A stretch of DNA of 5,734 nucleotides. It comes from Chloroflexota bacterium (lineage in GTDB: Bacteria; Chloroflexota; Dormibacteria; Dormibacterales; Dormibacteraceae). Location of the stretch: contig DMCH01000064.1 in NCBI GenBank assembly GCA_003446775.1, positions 1-5,734 of the forward strand, read 5' to 3'. The translations under genes and the position numbers were made by a program. Within the stretch, counting starts at the first letter, position 1. Every line of letters begins with the position of its first letter. Positions 4,531 through 5,734 of this stretch are shown piece after piece. The notes below the pieces were generated by a model that saw nothing but the letters and a program-made list of their open reading frames with translations, had not been told where the DNA came from and searched no databases.

Positions 4531-5712
4531 ATGCACAGCGTCGGCATCGACATCGGCAAACGCCAGCACGTCGCGGCGATCTGTCGGCAGGGCGAACGCG
4601 TTGCGGACAAGCCGGTGCTCCGGTTCGCGGCTGATCGGGCCGGGCTCGGGGAGCTCGAGCGGTGGCTCGGCCGGCACGGTCCGGTCGACCGGGTCGTCAT
4701 GGAGTCCAGCGGCCATTATTGGCTCCCGCTCGCAGCAGCCCTCCATCGGGCCGCGGTCCCCGTTGCCGTCGTCAATCCGATCTCGGCCAAGGCCTTCGGG
4801 AAGCGCCGGCTCCAACGGACCAAGAGCGATCCCGCAGACGCGCGTACCCTCGCTGCCCTGGGGATGGCCGATCAGCCACGGATCCGTGAACCACTGGCCG
4901 GGGTGGAGCTGCGTGAAGCTGCGCGCTTCGCGATGCACCTGGTCGAAGACCAGTCCCGGATCGACAACAAGATCACCCGGCTCATCGAGCTGGGCTTCCC
5001 CGAGCTCGAGCGGGCGTACGACGACCCGACGTGCGTGAGCGCGCTGGCGGTCCTGCGGCTGGCACCCACCGCGCAGGCGGTGACCCGCAAGCGGATCGCG
5101 ACGCTCGCCGATGCGAACCGCGCCCCCGGCCATCGCGCGGTCGGCACCGCCAAAGCGGAGCGGATCCAGGCCCTCGCAAGAGACACGATGGCTCCGCCGG
5201 AGCTGGCAGCCCAGATCGGGTTCGAGATGGAGCTGCTCATCGCCCAGCACGACCTGCTGGAGCAGCAGATCGCAGCGGCCGAGGCCCGCGTCGCAGGGCT
5301 CCTGGACGGCGAGCTCGCCCGCAGGCTGCAGACGATCCCGGGGGTCGGGCCGGCGATCTGCGCCACGCTCATCGCCGAGATCGGCGACATCCAGCGGTTC
5401 ACGGACTTCGATCAGCTGGTCGCGTACGCCGGGGTCCACCCGGCCGAGCAGAGCTCAGGCCAAAAGGGCGGGCCCGAGACGAGCTGGAAGATGGCCAAGA
5501 CCGGGAACGCGTACATCCGCGCGGCGCTCTACCGGATGAGCGTCGTCGGGCTGCAGCACAACCCGACGATCGCGGCCCACTACGAGCGCAAGCGGGCCCA
5601 GGGCAAGACGAAGATGAACGCCCTCGGGCACTGCATGAAGAAGTCGCTCGCGATCGTCTGGGGCATCTGGCGCGGCGACCACGACTTCCAGGCCGAGCCG
5701 CCTATCGCTTGA
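4531..5712 (+). CDS. IS110-family DEDD/Ser transposase (bridge-RNA-guided recombinase)
   Basis: This 393-residue protein has an N-terminal RuvC-like DEDD domain: D7 in VGIDIG, E58 in MESSGHYW, and D100 and D103 in RTKSDPADA. A long helical region follows (about 110-260). The C-terminal Transposase_20 domain has a helix-hairpin-helix-like IPGVGPA (269-275), AYAGVHP and the catalytic-serine motif SSG (S309 the likely nucleophile), then MAKTGNAYIRAALY and a conserved HCMKKSLAIVWG tail. No catalytic residue is missing and the frame is intact, so it is probably active. Family members cut and join DNA at a dinucleotide core, guided by the RNA from the element's own end. I start at 4531 because GGAGG (4520-4524) is six bases upstream; the longer frame from a GTG at 4459 would begin inside the bridge RNA. 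The length is typical of actinobacterial members and exceeds IS621 (326 residues), mainly in the linker. Confidence 0.93.
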   Translation: MHSVGIDIGKRQHVAAICRQGERVADKPVLRFAADRAGLGELERWLGRHGPVDRVVMESSGHYWLPLAAALHRAAVPVAVVNPISAKAFGKRRLQRTKSDPADARTLAALGMADQPRIREPLAGVELREAARFAMHLVEDQSRIDNKITRLIELGFPELERAYDDPTCVSALAVLRLAPTAQAVTRKRIATLADANRAPGHRAVGTAKAERIQALARDTMAPPELAAQIGFEMELLIAQHDLLEQQIAAAEARVAGLLDGELARRLQTIPGVGPAICATLIAEIGDIQRFTDFDQLVAYAGVHPAEQSSGQKGGPETSWKMAKTGNAYIRAALYRMSVVGLQHNPTIAAHYERKRAQGKTKMNALGHCMKKSLAIVWGIWRGDHDFQAEPPIA

Positions 5713-5714
5713 CA
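5709..5714 (+). promoter_or_regulatory. Consensus -35 box in the right end of the IS
   Basis: TTGACA is a perfect -35 hexamer that overlaps the transposase stop codon (TGA at 5710-5712) and points outward. In the circle it would drive transcription into the left end; in the integrated element it could give outward transcription if the right-hand flank supplies a -10. That flank is outside the window. Confidence 0.45.
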
Positions 5715-5734
5715 ACGAGATATGGGACTAGCTC

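Larger units (their letters stand above)
4299..5729 (+). mobile_element. IS110-family insertion sequence, complete, with bridge RNA in the left end
   Basis: An element of about 1.43 kb consists of a 230-bp left end, a DEDD/Ser transposase and a right end only 17 bp past the stop. The ends were set by matching the predicted bridge RNA guides. Its left donor guide repeats GGGACT at 5724-5729, and its right donor guide is the reverse complement of TCTGCTGAT at 4298-4306. Both put the shared dinucleotide core at CT (4299-4300 and 5728-5729). The left core lies in CTCTCT (4295-4300), so that edge is uncertain by 2-4 bp. As usual for IS110 elements there are no terminal inverted repeats and no target duplication beyond the core. 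The size, order and short right end fit the IS110 group rather than IS1111, where the non-coding end lies 3' of the gene. It inserted about 70 bp upstream of the toxin-antitoxin promoter. Confidence 0.75.

Noticed and set aside
4525..5439. Long minus-strand open frame opposite the transposase.
   Set aside because: Shadow of the transposase coding frame; no domain or start signal.
1..5734. CRISPR array or other short regular repeats.
   Set aside because: No regularly spaced repeat units were found; the only multi-copy motifs are the operator-like sites and the tRNA-related direct repeats.

Overview
The window is high-GC DNA with third codon positions dominated by G and C, good Shine-Dalgarno use in the transposase and SD-less (possibly leaderless) starts elsewhere. 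This suggests an actinobacterial chromosome, perhaps a deep-branching soil or aquatic lineage, but the lineage cannot be fixed from the sequence. The layout looks like an accessory region, with mobile-element scars and a toxin-antitoxin pair.

Left part (1-2600): the last 20 codons of an unidentified upstream gene (1-63) are followed by a large membrane protein (275-2323) with a spermidine-synthase-like Rossmann domain between two sets of transmembrane helices. This gene sits between two degenerate direct repeats exactly 2,335 bp apart. Each contains a recognisable 3' half of a tRNA-Gln(CTG), better preserved in the right copy. I read them as old attachment-site scars or tandem integration remnants, with the membrane protein as cargo.

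Middle part (2978-4232, minus strand): a HEPN/MNT toxin-antitoxin operon. The promoter-proximal gene encodes an unusually long MntA-type nucleotidyltransferase carrying an N-terminal winged helix and a middle segment that may be a decayed second nucleotidyltransferase fold. Its end overlaps the hepT-like toxin gene by 86 bp. A perfect 12-bp inverted repeat plus a third half-site surround a candidate promoter, which suggests autoregulation by the winged helix.

Right part (4299-5729): an IS110-family insertion sequence lying about 70 bp upstream of the toxin-antitoxin promoter. It has a DEDD/Ser transposase and, in its left end, a sequence that folds by eye as a bridge RNA: a 5' stem-loop, a target-binding loop and a donor-binding loop. 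Three of the four expected guide segments match the element ends or right flank over 6-9 nt, and the fourth matches the left flank over 5 nt. This lets the ends, the CT core and the programmed target be proposed from the sequence alone. A consensus -35 at the right end would join a -10-like box at the left end when the element circularises, placing the transcription start just before the bridge RNA. This is the most informative system in the window.
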